From the NCBI GenBank assembly GCA_026419775.2, contig JAOPGA020000382.1, positions 1 to 38,972 on the forward strand: a stretch of 38,972 nucleotides of DNA, in the 5' to 3' direction. This stretch comes from Acrasis kona. Taxonomy: Eukaryota; Heterolobosea; Eutetramitea; Acrasida; Acrasidae. Position 1 is the stretch's first letter; every line of letters begins with the position of its first letter. The translations under genes were made by a program, and so were the position numbers. A model generated the notes under the pieces. The model was not told where the DNA came from. It saw nothing but the letters and a program-made list of their open reading frames with translations, and searched no databases. Below are positions 21,561-31,896 of the stretch, one piece after another.

Positions 21561-21864
21561 TTACAAAAGTACAAAAGTATCACAAAGTTGGTGTTTTAAC
21601 TGTATATGTCGGAAACCTGACCTCTATAGCACAAGTGCAACTCGATAGATGCATATTGTTTCTCTTAATCTATCATAGACCGTCATTGTAAAAAGAGGAT
21701 CCGTCCAATAGCGCTTTTGTCAACCGGCTTTGTGAAAATAGGCTACGCTGACTGTTGGGACTTTTGTTCGCAGTGTTCAAATAGAATCGTCATCACAAAC
21801 AACCTGTCGCGACCATAATAATACAAATAATACTTGATTCAAAAAAATCATCACCACTATAGAA
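21561..21864. promoter_or_regulatory. Divergent promoter region, eIF2B gamma / CK2 beta
   Basis: 304 bp between two start codons on opposite strands. No coding frame, repeat or RNA gene is apparent; it must drive both genes. Confidence 0.4.
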
Positions 21865-22721
21865 ATGACCGAAGAAAATCCCTACTCAAGACGCATGCGT
21901 GAATATAACCAAGCACGACAAGATGAAGAAAACTCCACAGCAGAAGCCGAAGAAGACGAGGATGAGGAGGACGAAGAAGAAGACATTTCTTGGATTTCAT
22001 GGTTTTGTAGCTTAAAGGGAAACGAATTCTTCTGTGAAGTAGAGGAGGAGTATATACAGGATGATTTTAACCTTTGTGGACTGTCAAGTCAGGTACCTTT
22101 TTACGAGTATGCATTAGATATGATTTTAGATTTGGAATCTCCAATGGGTACGATTTTTTACATTCATGTTTCATCTAATCTCTAGATGAGGATCTCACAG
22201 AGGAACAACAGCAAATGGTGGAAAGTGCGGCAGATACATTATACGGACTGATTCACGCCCGGTTTATACTGACCAATCGTGGAATGGTTTTGATGGAAGA
22301 GAAATACAAATTAACACATTTCGGTCGGTGCCCACGCGTACACTGTCAGGGACAAAGCGTATTTCCGGTGGGGCAGAGCGATCTACCACGCGAAGGAAGC
22401 GTAAAGATTTATTGCCCGAAGTGTAACGACATTTATTATCCACGATCATCACGTCACCGGGGGATTGATGGAAGCTACTGGGGAACCACATTTCCCCACT
22501 TGTTCTTGATTTCATATCCAGAGTACAAACCAACTAGATCCACACAAGTCTACGAACCACGTGTTTATGGTTTCAAAGTGCACGGCTACTCCCACAACGT
22601 ACATGCCATATCAGATAAAGAAGAGGAGAATACACAGCACGCTAACAACACCACCACCACTAATACCACAAGCACCACCACAAGCGCCACGGCGAGAAAA
22701 ACACCACCCAAGTTAAAGTGA
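21865..22721 (+). CDS. CSNK2B: Casein kinase 2 regulatory (beta) subunit
   Basis: The beta subunit dimerises through its zinc finger and holds two catalytic CK2 alpha subunits, changing substrate choice of this nuclear and cytoplasmic kinase. Exons 21865-22147 and 22186-22721 flank a 38-nt intron (22148-22185), giving 272 aa. Conserved pieces: [18 protein letters not shown], the acidic [15 protein letters not shown] loop, [18 protein letters not shown], and a zinc site with Cys at 143, 148, 171 and 174. That 5-23-3 spacing is identical to the human protein. [16 protein letters not shown] follows. Compared with human, the N-terminus is about 34 residues longer with an acidic run ([11 protein letters not shown]), and the C-terminus ends in a Thr/Asn-rich tail. 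The stop lies 10 bp from the CCDC112 stop. Confidence 0.97.
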
Positions 22722-22731
22722 AAAATTTTTA

Positions 22732-24340
22732 TCATAATCCCTTTCTCCAACTTGGTTTTGATAAATGTTGCAAATGTCTCACATCAAAGTTATTATTCAT
22801 TCTTGTGCCACCACCATTGTCGCCATCCGTGCTTTGTTCCGATATGCGATTCTTGTAGCTCTGTGTTGGTTGGGTCAGTCTGTCAAAGTCACGATCCACC
22901 TCGACTCTGACCTGACTGGCCATTCGATCGATTCGATCCTGTCTTTCTTGGCTCTGCCTTTGTTTTTTGGACTTGAGCTCTTGCTGGCGCAACAAGTACT
23001 CTTCTTCTCTCTGACGCACTCGTTGCAAATCTCTGGGCGATGCTGGCCGTGGCGTTCTGCTCAATTCTCTCACCAACTCTTGCTTCTCTTGTATTTGTTT
23101 GCTCTCCTTGTATCGCTGATACTCTTCTAGCTGTTGAATGGATATTTGTTTGCGCCTCTTTTCCTCTTGTTCTTGTCTCTGCTTCTTTTCTGCCTCCTCT
23201 TCTCTCTTTTTTTCTTCTTCTGCCTCGTTCACTCTAGCTTTGTACTGCCTCCACGAATCTAGGCGTTGTTTCTCCTGATTCCTCCTCTTTTGATCGATCC
23301 TTCTTTGCTTGTCCTCGTCCATTTGTATTTTCTCAATGTGAGTTTCTTGTTCATGTATCACTGCTTCAATTCGGCTGCGCTCCTTGTCTTGCCTCCACTT
23401 TTTTACGGCCATCTTTTTGTATTCCATCATTTGCAGCAATAGTTTGTACCACTTTTCATGCTCTTGAATGGTGAGTATGGTTTGGTCTGGTATTTCTCTT
23501 GCAGCGGTGGATATAAACATGTTTTCGTCCTTTGGTTTTAGTTTTGCTCGTAGTCGTAGGAATTGAGCGTGGTCCCTCTCGTCCCATCCACCCGTGAGTC
23601 CTCCATTCTCTGATACAAACGTTTCGAAGGCTTTCACCTCCACAGGAACGTTTTCTGATTGTATGTTCTCCTTCACCACTCTTCTTACTTGTTTCATTCT
23701 GTTGGGATCGTCAAAGATTGAATCTTGGTCATTTTGTTCATGATTCCAAGCATCAAATTTAACTTGTGTTTGTTCTAGTTCCCTATAAAGCTGCACTTGC
23801 TCGCTTTCTAATATGTTAAATCTAAATGTAGGTTAGCATTCTCTGGTCGTTAGTAATTGTTACTGCTCTCTTTGTTCTTGTTTGAATTTGGTAACGTCGT
23901 GGTCTGTCTTCTCCAACATTTTTTTAATTTGATCGACTTGCTTTTGGTGCTTGGGTTGATCCAATTCTTCAGGATTGACCGATGCTATGCTTGATATGAT
24001 TGCTTTTATTTTATTTACATCAATGTTTAATTTTTGTATACAGCTGCAGTTCCGTTTAAAGTCAGAGTAAATCTGTACTTGTGACTGATTGAACAATTCT
24101 TCAATTTCATTTAATTGTTCTTGAATATCTACAAATCGATTTTGAGAGCTACCCCCAGAGAATTGTGTCATAATCTCCTTATGAAGCGTGGATGTTCTAA
24201 CCTAGTTGGTCATTCGATGCGTTTGATGGGACTAACTTGTTTTTCAAAGTATTCCATGCGTTGATCCACTTCGTTTTTTCGTTTTTTGATGACAAGGACC
24301 CTACATTTTGTTTTGTGACAGGTCTTGCATTTCTGTTCAT
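22732..24340 (-). CDS. CCDC112: CCDC112-like centriolar satellite coiled-coil protein
   Basis: CCDC112 proteins are associated with centriolar satellites and ciliogenesis in animals. Three exons (24340-24237, 24196-23864, 23821-22732) with introns of 40 nt (24197-24236) and 42 nt (23822-23863) give about 508 aa. The conserved core is FETFVSENGGLTGGWDERDH, followed by TILTIQEHEKWYKLLLQMME and a very long Glu/Arg/Lys/Gln coiled coil. The family's C-terminal signature is preserved (LQHLSKPSWRKGL; human ends with a matching HRAIPTWRQG). The small first exon (MNRNARPVTKQNVG...WINAWNTLKNK) was found by matching phase and the human N-terminus. The second acceptor AG at 24197 is needed because the one 5 nt upstream breaks the frame. 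With DRC3 this is the second cilium-related gene here. Confidence 0.88.
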
Positions 24341-24499
24341 TCTCTGGCGCCAATTTAAATCAACCTAATGAACATCTAACATTAAACGCACCATAACGAG
24401 CAAACATACAATCATGGTATGTGCGTGTCTATCCTCGCTTTGAATCAATGGTGAATGTTACAATCATTAATCAATGTCATACTAGTTTTATAATTAGAA
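24341..24499. promoter_or_regulatory. 159-bp divergent promoter interval, CCDC112 / F-box-GTPase
   Basis: Start codons on opposite strands are 159 bp apart. No recognisable element beyond AT-rich sequence. Confidence 0.35.
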
Positions 24500-25385
24500 A
24501 TGGATTTGAATCTCACAAACCACGACATCTTGGGTATAGTATTATCATATCTTGAACCTCAGCCTCATTTGTTTTATGTTTTGAGTACCGTATGCAGAGA
24601 CTTTCAAATAATATTCGGGGCAGACAAATATTGGAAAGAGTTTTGGAAGAAGAGATATCAATCGGGAACTGAGGTAGACAGAGAGTATAAAAGCGCATAC
24701 GTATCAATGGAGTATTACAAGCAACTACACGACAGCTCAAAGCCGTTCAAAATAGTAAAAACATTACACAATCCAGTTTTTAACTTTGATTTAGGCCATA
24801 CTTGGAATACAAGGATCAGGGAAATCATCTTTAATCAATAGATTTTGTAATGACTCATTTGATCCGACTGCCATTCCAAATGAGGACTCTGACGAGAACC
24901 ATTATAAACTTAAAACATACATAGATGGAGATGAGGCCGTTATAGATGTTATGGACACAGGATACTGGGAGCCATTGATGTGGAGAAGTGAGCAAATTCT
25001 TCCAAACCAGCATTTCATTGTCGTATTTTCGATCACTGATGAAACGTCAATAAGATTCGCACAAATACATCTACAAATGATTGATATTTTCAAATCGAGC
25101 GGTGCAGTTGTGGTTTTAGTGAGCACCATGAACGATCTTGAAGCGGTAAGGACTGTCAATCCCGATCTAGAGGCAAAAACGGCAGCAAGATATGGATGTG
25201 AGTTCATTAGGACAAGTTCTAAAACAGGTTTAAATGTTATTGATTTGTTTACGAACATATCAAGACAAAACAGTCCACGGCATACTACCAATAAACAATT
25301 ATTTACAAAGCTATCAAGAGGGGAATGTATCACCCCATCTAGTGCTCATATGATAAAGAGGACACGTCGTTGTACTTTAATGTAA
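24500..25385 (+). CDS. F-box domain fused to a Ras-like GTPase with CAAX box
   Basis: Two exons (24500-24754, 24795-25385) joined by a 40-nt phase-0 intron give 281 aa. Residues 6-50 are F-box-like (HDILGIVLSYLEPQPHLFYV, then VCRDF and YWKEFWKKRY), the fold that binds SKP1 in SCF ubiquitin ligases. From residue 86 a Ras-type G domain follows: G1 ILGIQGSGKSS intact, switch I Thr in FDPT, G3 VMDTGYWEP instead of DTAGQ, G4 VLVSTMNDLE instead of NKxD, G5 TSSKTG. The chain ends RRCTLM, a basic-flanked CAAX prenylation box. The intact P-loop with degenerate G3 and G4 suggests altered or absent GTP hydrolysis and guanine selectivity. Inferred role: a membrane-anchored, nucleotide-regulated substrate adaptor. 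I know of no named protein with this order of domains. Confidence 0.83.
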
Positions 25386-25464
25386 TTAAATATATGTTCT
25401 ATTCTTTACGTCAACGACTTAATTTCTTAACAGAAAAGTTGTAACACTCTTTTTGTAAAATTTG

Positions 25465-28400
25465 ATGCAAGACATTTTGCGGGAAGAACCAAATTCTAAG
25501 AGGATAAAGTTGAATGAAGAACATGATAAGGCTACATGTATTCCCGTTATTACAAACCAAACTATAGAGGCATACAGCACGGAACAGTCGGCATTATCTG
25601 GGTCACTTTTATCTAAACATGTATTAGGAGTGGTGTACTTCAGTACAGAGAACAAACTCACAGCGCAAGTAAAAGACGGAGAATCTGTTGCAAAGGTCAC
25701 AATTACTTTTTCTAAAAATAGTATATACAGAGCTTCATGTTCTCATACTTGTGGAAAATCAATGCTGTGGTGCTCACATGTATGCGCGGTACTTTACTCA
25801 TTAATCGAGCATCCAAACAAATTCACGGATTATAATGATCTGATCGTCACATTGGCCAAACAACCTGAAGAGTATCTTGTGTCTCTCCTATCTGGGATAA
25901 TCAGAAAAATAGAGCCTCTTGCGTCCGATTTACAAAAAGAAATAACAAACATTAATGAGGCAGATACATCAGTCACAACATGTTCATGTATTTCAAACTA
26001 CATAAAGTCACCCAAAGTCCCCTCTTCGGATTCTCCGAGCTTTAGCCCAAGTCGAGTGTCTGCAGATTTAGAAAAAGCCATCAATGATTATAACCAAGGC
26101 ACTCCTAGTGCGAGTTGTGAATGTAACAAAGCAGTATGTAGCTGTTCTTTATTTGACTGTGAAGAAAATACTTTATGTCCTTTGTATATCCTTGTGTCTT
26201 CTTATTTAGATCTTGTCGGCAGACTTGTTGCTATAAATGACCTTTCTAACAGTTTGATGATTATAAATGTCATCGGCAGTGAGCTAACTAGTTTTGGCGT
26301 TGGTCTTGTTAAAAAAAATAAAAATAAACATTGTAATGGCACACAAAAAAATAGTAATCAACTGATTGATAGTGATGTGAAAAGTACACTCAACAGTATG
26401 ATAACAAAAATCGATCATCATCTCGATACTATTTTGAAGAGATCAAACGATAGTGTTTGCAATAAATGGGTTGATGTGATTTGTAAATGGTGTGAATTGT
26501 GTCGCGAAATGGGACTACTTGTTACATTCCAGCAATCCTATCAAAGCGCTTGCAGAGGGCTCCATCAAGAGCGTGTTAAAATGATTCTTAATGGTTGTGA
26601 CGAAAAAATTTCCGAACCAAATCAAGTAATCAAAAATAGATTGCAAGATTTGATTTTAAACGATCAATATGAACAAGCATATAATTATGCTTGTGCAGTT
26701 GATCGCCACCTAATTGTTGTATTGTTATTAATAAAATTAAATAAATTAAAAGAGGCATTACACTATGCCAGAACCAACCTCAAAAAATGTACATTCGGTA
26801 GTGTTGTAATCTTGAGCGTGCTGAAACCTGAGGAACTCCAAGACATGTTATTAAACTGGTATGATGACTGTATACTTGTCGATGAGAAGACGAATAATAA
26901 TAGTACTGATCACATCATTAACGATGACAATCATTACACTAGCAGTTTGCTATTTAAGCGACTGGACAATAAAATGAACAGTATTGACCCAGAATGTGCA
27001 CGTAACGTCACTATAGATGATTTGAAAGATTTGTTTGACTTTGGTTTGTGTTGTTTACAAAAGATGTCCACTAGTGAAGCAAAATGGTGTGCCAATAATA
27101 AAACCATTTCACACCATGTTACACGAACTGACTCTTTTGTTTCCAAATTGTTGTCTTTTACTGTAAGTAGACTTATTGAGGACGGCATTCATGTCCAGGA
27201 CGAGATTGGTGATGTTATGTTTCACACAGATGATTGCTGGGTGCTTTTGAGATTTTTAAAAGCTATTGCAGCAAAAGATCCTGTTGACGCTCTTATTAAA
27301 GGTTACAAGCATGATATTGGTGTGGAAGGATTGAAGTTTTTATTGCCATTTGCAATTAAATACGAGTCAAGACTAGTCTCTCTTCATTCGTTTGTTGCCA
27401 AATGTCGTCGATTGGATTCCATAAAATGTATAATCGAGATTTCTAAACTTTTATTTGTCAAAAACAATTCACATGGCATCAGTCTTTTAGAATCTTGTAT
27501 TGAGAATCTGGTTACACGTCCAAACAATGACTGGTCGTATCTCACAGATATTTTACGCACTGGCGCAAAGTTTGGTGTTAATGTGTTAATGTTAGTCACC
27601 TTGTTGAGCAACATGGCAATGGAATTGATTAATAAGGATGTAGATTCCTCAATAATGAAGTTTATTGATCACATCTACAAAGCATCCATTGTTACTGCTG
27701 ATGAATACAAAATGTATGATAGTAGTAATATGTTGTTGAAGTTGTATTTATATCTCAAAACGCGTTCTCAACATCCACATATGGATGTAGAGGACAATGG
27801 ACTAGAACTGTTTTGTACTTTTATGAATTGTGCGTGTGAAACGTGCTCTACCATAAAATCAATGCTTTTAGACCCTCTTCAATCATTCATTAGAATTTCT
27901 AATTTAAGTCCTGCGCGTCTTGAGCATGCAAGGCATCAATTGTTATTCCAGTGTTGTTTACTTGCAAAGATTGAGGAAGAAGATGAGACTTTTAACCTTA
28001 CAATAAAAAAACTCAAGATTAGTAGTGAAGTGTTATCAAAGGATGTTCAAACCATCCAACTTAACAAGCAATTTGATTGCTACAACGCAGTCATCTCAAA
28101 AATGCTTTGTAATGCTAATAAGCTCGGCCTAGACAGGCGTTGCTTCGTTGAGGAGCATCTTAGTGATTTTTTCAATCCAACTCCAACTTGGAACCAAAAC
28201 AACATGTTTGTAATGAAATCTCTTCTTGATGCTCTCTACGACCTCGAATTGTATGATGTCTATTTTGAAGTGGGCTCAAAATTTACTCATACTTTTACCA
28301 TAAGTTCATCTGACATAGATGTCACTTATAGCATTGTTGCTGAATTGATATTCAAATCTTTAATGAAAGAAAGTATTAGGGCAAACAATGAAGCACTTGC

Positions 28401-28929
28401 AGCCGATTTGCGCCTCAAACTATTCATGATAAAACCATCCATCGAATCGTTCATTGAGTACAAACAACTTTCTCCGGGTTCAGTCAGTAATATATTCGAG
28501 GCATATCAAGCCTGTAGTCATATGAGGGGCAATGTGAGTAATATTTACACTTACATTGATATATTGAATCACGAGGGTCGTTATTCTGATAGCTTACAAT
28601 TTTTAAAGGGTCTGCCCCAGGATGATCAACAAGACAGCAGGTCGTTCTTTCATGCAAAGTCACTCATGATGTGGAAGGCACCAGAAAAGGATATTTTAAA
28701 CTACTTTCACGATCTTGATTTGTTTGAAGCAGAGGTTGCTCTTTGTTTGTGTTTGTCAGGATACAATGATCTTGCACTACAAATGTGCGAGAGATACATA
28801 CACTCTTTAGCAGAACATTCAGTACAAAAGGTTAATTACTGGCTTCCAATTGCAAAAGAAGTATTCGACAGCATGGAAGGTTCTCAAGAAAGGTGGCAAT
28901 TATTAATGAAGGATCTGAACATTCAATAA
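25465..28929 (+). CDS. Large SWIM zinc-finger protein (ZSWIM-like)
   Basis: A single-exon gene of 1,154 aa. Near the N-terminus (residues about 70-115) is a SWIM zinc finger: VAKVTITFSKNSIYRASCSH, a Cys-rich loop, then WCSHVCAVLYSLIEHP. That is the CxC..CxH pattern used by ZSWIM proteins, some of which are cullin-RING substrate receptors. A second cysteine cluster (SCECNKAVCSCSLFDCEEN) lies around residue 220. The remaining 850 residues look alpha-helical and repeat-like and resemble the long C-terminal half of the ZSWIM4/5/6/8 group, though I cannot assign a subgroup. Start: the ATG at 25465 (MQDILREEPNSKRIKL). It lies 79 bp after the F-box-GTPase stop on the same strand. The TAA stop lies within AATAAA and overlaps the PIN gene by 7 bp. 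Confidence 0.75.
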   Translation: MQDILREEPNSKRIKLNEEHDKATCIPVITNQTIEAYSTEQSALSGSLLSKHVLGVVYFSTENKLTAQVKDGESVAKVTITFSKNSIYRASCSHTCGKSMLWCSHVCAVLYSLIEHPNKFTDYNDLIVTLAKQPEEYLVSLLSGIIRKIEPLASDLQKEITNINEADTSVTTCSCISNYIKSPKVPSSDSPSFSPSRVSADLEKAINDYNQGTPSASCECNKAVCSCSLFDCEENTLCPLYILVSSYLDLVGRLVAINDLSNSLMIINVIGSELTSFGVGLVKKNKNKHCNGTQKNSNQLIDSDVKSTLNSMITKIDHHLDTILKRSNDSVCNKWVDVICKWCELCREMGLLVTFQQSYQSACRGLHQERVKMILNGCDEKISEPNQVIKNRLQDLILNDQYEQAYNYACAVDRHLIVVLLLIKLNKLKEALHYARTNLKKCTFGSVVILSVLKPEELQDMLLNWYDDCILVDEKTNNNSTDHIINDDNHYTSSLLFKRLDNKMNSIDPECARNVTIDDLKDLFDFGLCCLQKMSTSEAKWCANNKTISHHVTRTDSFVSKLLSFTVSRLIEDGIHVQDEIGDVMFHTDDCWVLLRFLKAIAAKDPVDALIKGYKHDIGVEGLKFLLPFAIKYESRLVSLHSFVAKCRRLDSIKCIIEISKLLFVKNNSHGISLLESCIENLVTRPNNDWSYLTDILRTGAKFGVNVLMLVTLLSNMAMELINKDVDSSIMKFIDHIYKASIVTADEYKMYDSSNMLLKLYLYLKTRSQHPHMDVEDNGLELFCTFMNCACETCSTIKSMLLDPLQSFIRISNLSPARLEHARHQLLFQCCLLAKIEEEDETFNLTIKKLKISSEVLSKDVQTIQLNKQFDCYNAVISKMLCNANKLGLDRRCFVEEHLSDFFNPTPTWNQNNMFVMKSLLDALYDLELYDVYFEVGSKFTHTFTISSSDIDVTYSIVAELIFKSLMKESIRANNEALAADLRLKLFMIKPSIESFIEYKQLSPGSVSNIFEAYQACSHMRGNVSNIYTYIDILNHEGRYSDSLQFLKGLPQDDQQDSRSFFHAKSLMMWKAPEKDILNYFHDLDLFEAEVALCLCLSGYNDLALQMCERYIHSLAEHSVQKVNYWLPIAKEVFDSMEGSQERWQLLMKDLNIQ

Positions 28930-30302
28930 AATACAAAATCATTTATTGAAGCGAGTACATTTAATTGTGTATTATATCCCTTTGACTTTAACCTTACCGC
29001 AACATCCGCACTTACAATATAAACCTTTCGTCCGAAAGTGTCAGATAAATAAAGTGCATACATTATAATGTAGTCATCGTTTTGTAGTTTAACTCCAAAG
29101 TCGCTGCGGTTTGGTATATCCTGAAACTTTTGAACTAATGTCTGACCCGATCTTATTTCCAAAGTCTTGATGGCATGTCTCGCCCTAGCCCCCGTTTTAT
29201 CCATTTTGGTTTTAATCTTTTCAAGTTCGGTTATAACGACGAAAGGCACCCCGATAATAATCTTATCGTTTAAAAGTAGATTGTCTGCATTATCACCTGG
29301 TTGGCATGATAAATAAATGTTCGTATCCAAGACTAGAATTGGAAGCGACGGTTGCTGAGGTTCAACTAGTTGGTTAATAGTTTGATTTGCCTCGTTCGTC
29401 CTTTCCTCCCTTCCGACAAGAGTGCACTTGTAATGGTCATCTGCAGTAAGTGGATTCCAAAAGTAAAGGCAGCAATCTGGAACTTGGTCGATGTAGTCTA
29501 TAATAATTGAATAAAGGTCTTTAGGAACACAAAGTTGTGTTTGATGTATTTTGATGGGTTTGATATTTTTATCTATAAATTTAGTAAATAGGTTTATTTT
29601 GTTGGCATCATTGCAGGTAACTTCTAATTTGGACGAGCCATGCTCCATTCCAATAAAGTCTAAATGGTCATCACCTTTGCCGTTGATTGCAGCAACAAAG
29701 TTGTTTATTTTCGCCAAGCAGTTTATTTGTAAATAGTATATCAAGGGTTCGGGCAGGGAGAGATTGAATGTGATCAACTCACGATTAAGCTTATCAACAT
29801 AATCGGACTCATTGTGTGGATCGGAATAGAATTGTTGACCCTCTGACCTGGTTGACAAACATGAGTTATCGGAATAACTTGGATAAGAATCTTGTTGGTC
29901 GTTAGTATTGTAGAAGAAGCTTGGATGGTACTCCGGCTGATGTGTTTGTGGGATTTGTGTGTATAAGGATGGGTCAAAGTCTAGTTCGTCGATGTCGTTA
30001 TTACAGTAAGCATTGCTTTGAATGCTGTTATTATTTGTTGGTGTGTGTTCTGAAATTGTTGAACTGATGTTGCCCTCAACGATGATGGCCGAAGCAAGTC
30101 TATCTTCAATAAAGGCTCCATCAACTTGGAGTATGAACTCAATAGCCTCCTCCTCTCTATCAAAGCAGAGAATGTATGTATCTGTCTCATTTTGTACTTG
30201 TTTTTGTTTTTCTATGCTCGTTGATTTCTCACCAATCTGCATCAGAACGCCCTCATCTACACACTTTGATATGTTTTCTACCTTGACATATGTGCCAATC
30301 AT
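28923..30302 (-). CDS. PIN-domain ribonuclease with an RRM-like N-terminus (Swt1-like)
   Basis: Single exon, 459 aa. The last 140 residues form a PIN domain with its four acidic positions: LPILVLDTNIYL (Asp 326), VVITELEKIK, NDDYIIMYALYL and YIVSADVAVRLKSKGY. PIN nucleases use these to hold Mg/Mn and cut RNA. The arrangement resembles the PIN domain of Swt1, which acts on faulty nuclear transcripts in yeast and animals. Residues 1-80 look like an RRM (YVKVENISKCVDEGVLMQIG, then a conserved-looking TYILCFDREEEAIEFI). The middle is Asn/Gln/Ser-rich with a predicted structured stretch at about 165-290. Substrate and partners are unknown; Swt1 assignment is tentative. It ends 7 bp inside the SWIM gene. 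Confidence 0.72.
   Translation of the reverse strand: MIGTYVKVENISKCVDEGVLMQIGEKSTSIEKQKQVQNETDTYILCFDREEEAIEFILQVDGAFIEDRLASAIIVEGNISSTISEHTPTNNNSIQSNAYCNNDIDELDFDPSLYTQIPQTHQPEYHPSFFYNTNDQQDSYPSYSDNSCLSTRSEGQQFYSDPHNESDYVDKLNRELITFNLSLPEPLIYYLQINCLAKINNFVAAINGKGDDHLDFIGMEHGSSKLEVTCNDANKINLFTKFIDKNIKPIKIHQTQLCVPKDLYSIIIDYIDQVPDCCLYFWNPLTADDHYKCTLVGREERTNEANQTINQLVEPQQPSLPILVLDTNIYLSCQPGDNADNLLLNDKIIIGVPFVVITELEKIKTKMDKTGARARHAIKTLEIRSGQTLVQKFQDIPNRSDFGVKLQNDDYIIMYALYLSDTFGRKVYIVSADVAVRLKSKGYNTQLNVLASINDFVFY
28925..28930 (+). terminator. Poly(A) hexamer overlapping the SWIM gene stop codon
   Basis: AATAAA spans the TAA stop at 28927-28929 and also touches the opposite gene's TGA stop (28923-28925). 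Confidence 0.45.
28942..28947 (-). terminator. Poly(A) hexamer within the PIN gene's last codons
   Basis: Minus-strand AATAAA lies about 17 nt upstream of the PIN gene stop, inside its reading frame, as in eIF2B gamma. Function inferred. Confidence 0.35.
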
Positions 30303-30439
30303 GACTACCGGTTCGATCTAATTTTGTAAACGTTGTTTTTAAAAATAACATCAAACCGATTGACATTTGAAACACATCTTTATTTGATAAATATACAATC
30401 ATTGGCGTAAAATTTACGTAGCCAATAAACCAAGTTACT

Positions 30440-31752
30440 TCAATGGTGACCTTTAGAGGATAGCTTCTTTTTGTATCGTTGAATCTCAATCTCATCTATA
30501 GACGATGCCCTGTTTACAGCCATCGAGGTTATTATACTCAATAAGAACCAAGAAATCATCAATGCCAATATAACATCCCAAACTATGCCAACAATTGTCT
30601 TCCCCTCTACAACAACTGAACTATTATTGGAATGTGGATGAAACTTTGAAACTTCCTTTGCAATAAAATTCTCTAGACTTTGCTTTACGGATGGAACAAT
30701 GTTCTCAATAAAAGTTATCACAATATCTAATTGCTTTCTACTGAATATCAATACAATTAATACAGCTTGCAGATTGGCCTTGATTATTGCTTTTCCAATC
30801 ACAGTGGCACCAAAGAATGTTTTAAATGGTATCAAAGAGTATCCGCATGTAACACCAGCAAGATCAAACAATGGATTAGGTATGGAAGCCATTACAAGAA
30901 TAGTAATAAAGGTATATTTTGTAAGAAATGCATGAAAAAAACTCTTAACAATGCTCACAGATCGATAAGCAACTGCCTTGAGCGTACCATCAGAATCTGG
31001 ATCAGTTTTCAATTCTTTATCAAAATCTAACCCTTCAACACTTTCTACACTTTTACCTGACAATCTGGCACCTCTGGCAACAAAATATGGAGGTAATTCA
31101 CCGATGGCTGTACCTAAGCCCCAACATAATACCGCAAATTCTACTTTGTAGATCACGTTCATCATTGTGACCTGTTCTTGTTCGGTGTGTAATGGACATA
31201 CAAATGCATTTTTACCATACAAATCAAAATCCAGAGAGCCACACTCTCCAGATGCAAAAGTTGTTTTTGCAATGAAGGGTCCCAAGTTGAGAAGAAATGT
31301 GTGTAAACCTGTCCCAAGCCCAACTGATGACAGAACGCCCAGGAACATCCATTTGGCACAGTGAACCATTTCATCAAAATATGGATCAAAAACCTAATAA
31401 TGTTACATTTTTAAGTGCACCGCCTTACATGAGAATGGAAACCTTTAAAAAGTCTGAAGAAGGTTATGGACGAAGCAAGCAGAATTGATATTGAAGTAAT
31501 TATGTATCTTCTACCTAATTCACGTAGACTTGTTTTTAGTATTAGCAATGCCTCTGAGGCAAAGAGACTAATAGTCCTCAAAGGGGTTTTGAACAAACCG
31601 ATTTCTTTCCTCTTCTTTTGTAGTTCTTGTTCCTTTTCTACGATCTGCCCTGTAAAACTTAATAAATCTGCAAGAATAACATTACTGTGTAGTATTTTTT
31701 TATCATCATGTTCCGGTGAGTTTATGGTGTTACCGTTGACTCTTTTTCTCAT
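30440..31752 (-). CDS. VMP1: Vacuole membrane protein 1 (VMP1)
   Basis: ER multi-pass lipid scramblase of the VTT/DedA fold, required for autophagosome formation and ER-organelle contact control (family knowledge). Exons 31752-31429 and 31393-30440 flank a 35-nt intron (31394-31428); the product is 425 aa. Signature stretches: LGVLSSVGLGTGLHTFLLNL, GLGTAIGELPPYFVARGARL and MASIPNPLFDLAGVTCGYSL followed by PFKTFFGATVIGKAIIK. These are nearly identical to animal VMP1. The cytosolic N-terminus is charged and coiled-coil-like (EKEQELQKKRKEI). The start ATG is 144 bp from the divergent RNA triphosphatase ATG. Confidence 0.96.
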
Positions 31753-31896
31753 TTTTACAACATTGAGGAAAAGACGAGAGAATGAATGCTGTCTTGTATA
31801 ATGACGCTACTCCACTAAGTAAAAACCTGCTGCGCGACACCCTTCTATTTTCATAATGCTTGTAACGTTCAAACTTTTGTAATCTGAACTGAAGTT
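31753..31896. promoter_or_regulatory. 144-bp divergent promoter interval, VMP1 / RNA triphosphatase
   Basis: Opposed start codons are 144 bp apart, with no other feature between them. Confidence 0.35.

Noticed and set aside
30303-30330. tRNA B-box-like GGTTCGATC near the PIN gene start
   Set aside because: No matching A box, acceptor stem or poly-T terminator at the right spacing. No tRNA or rRNA was found in the window.
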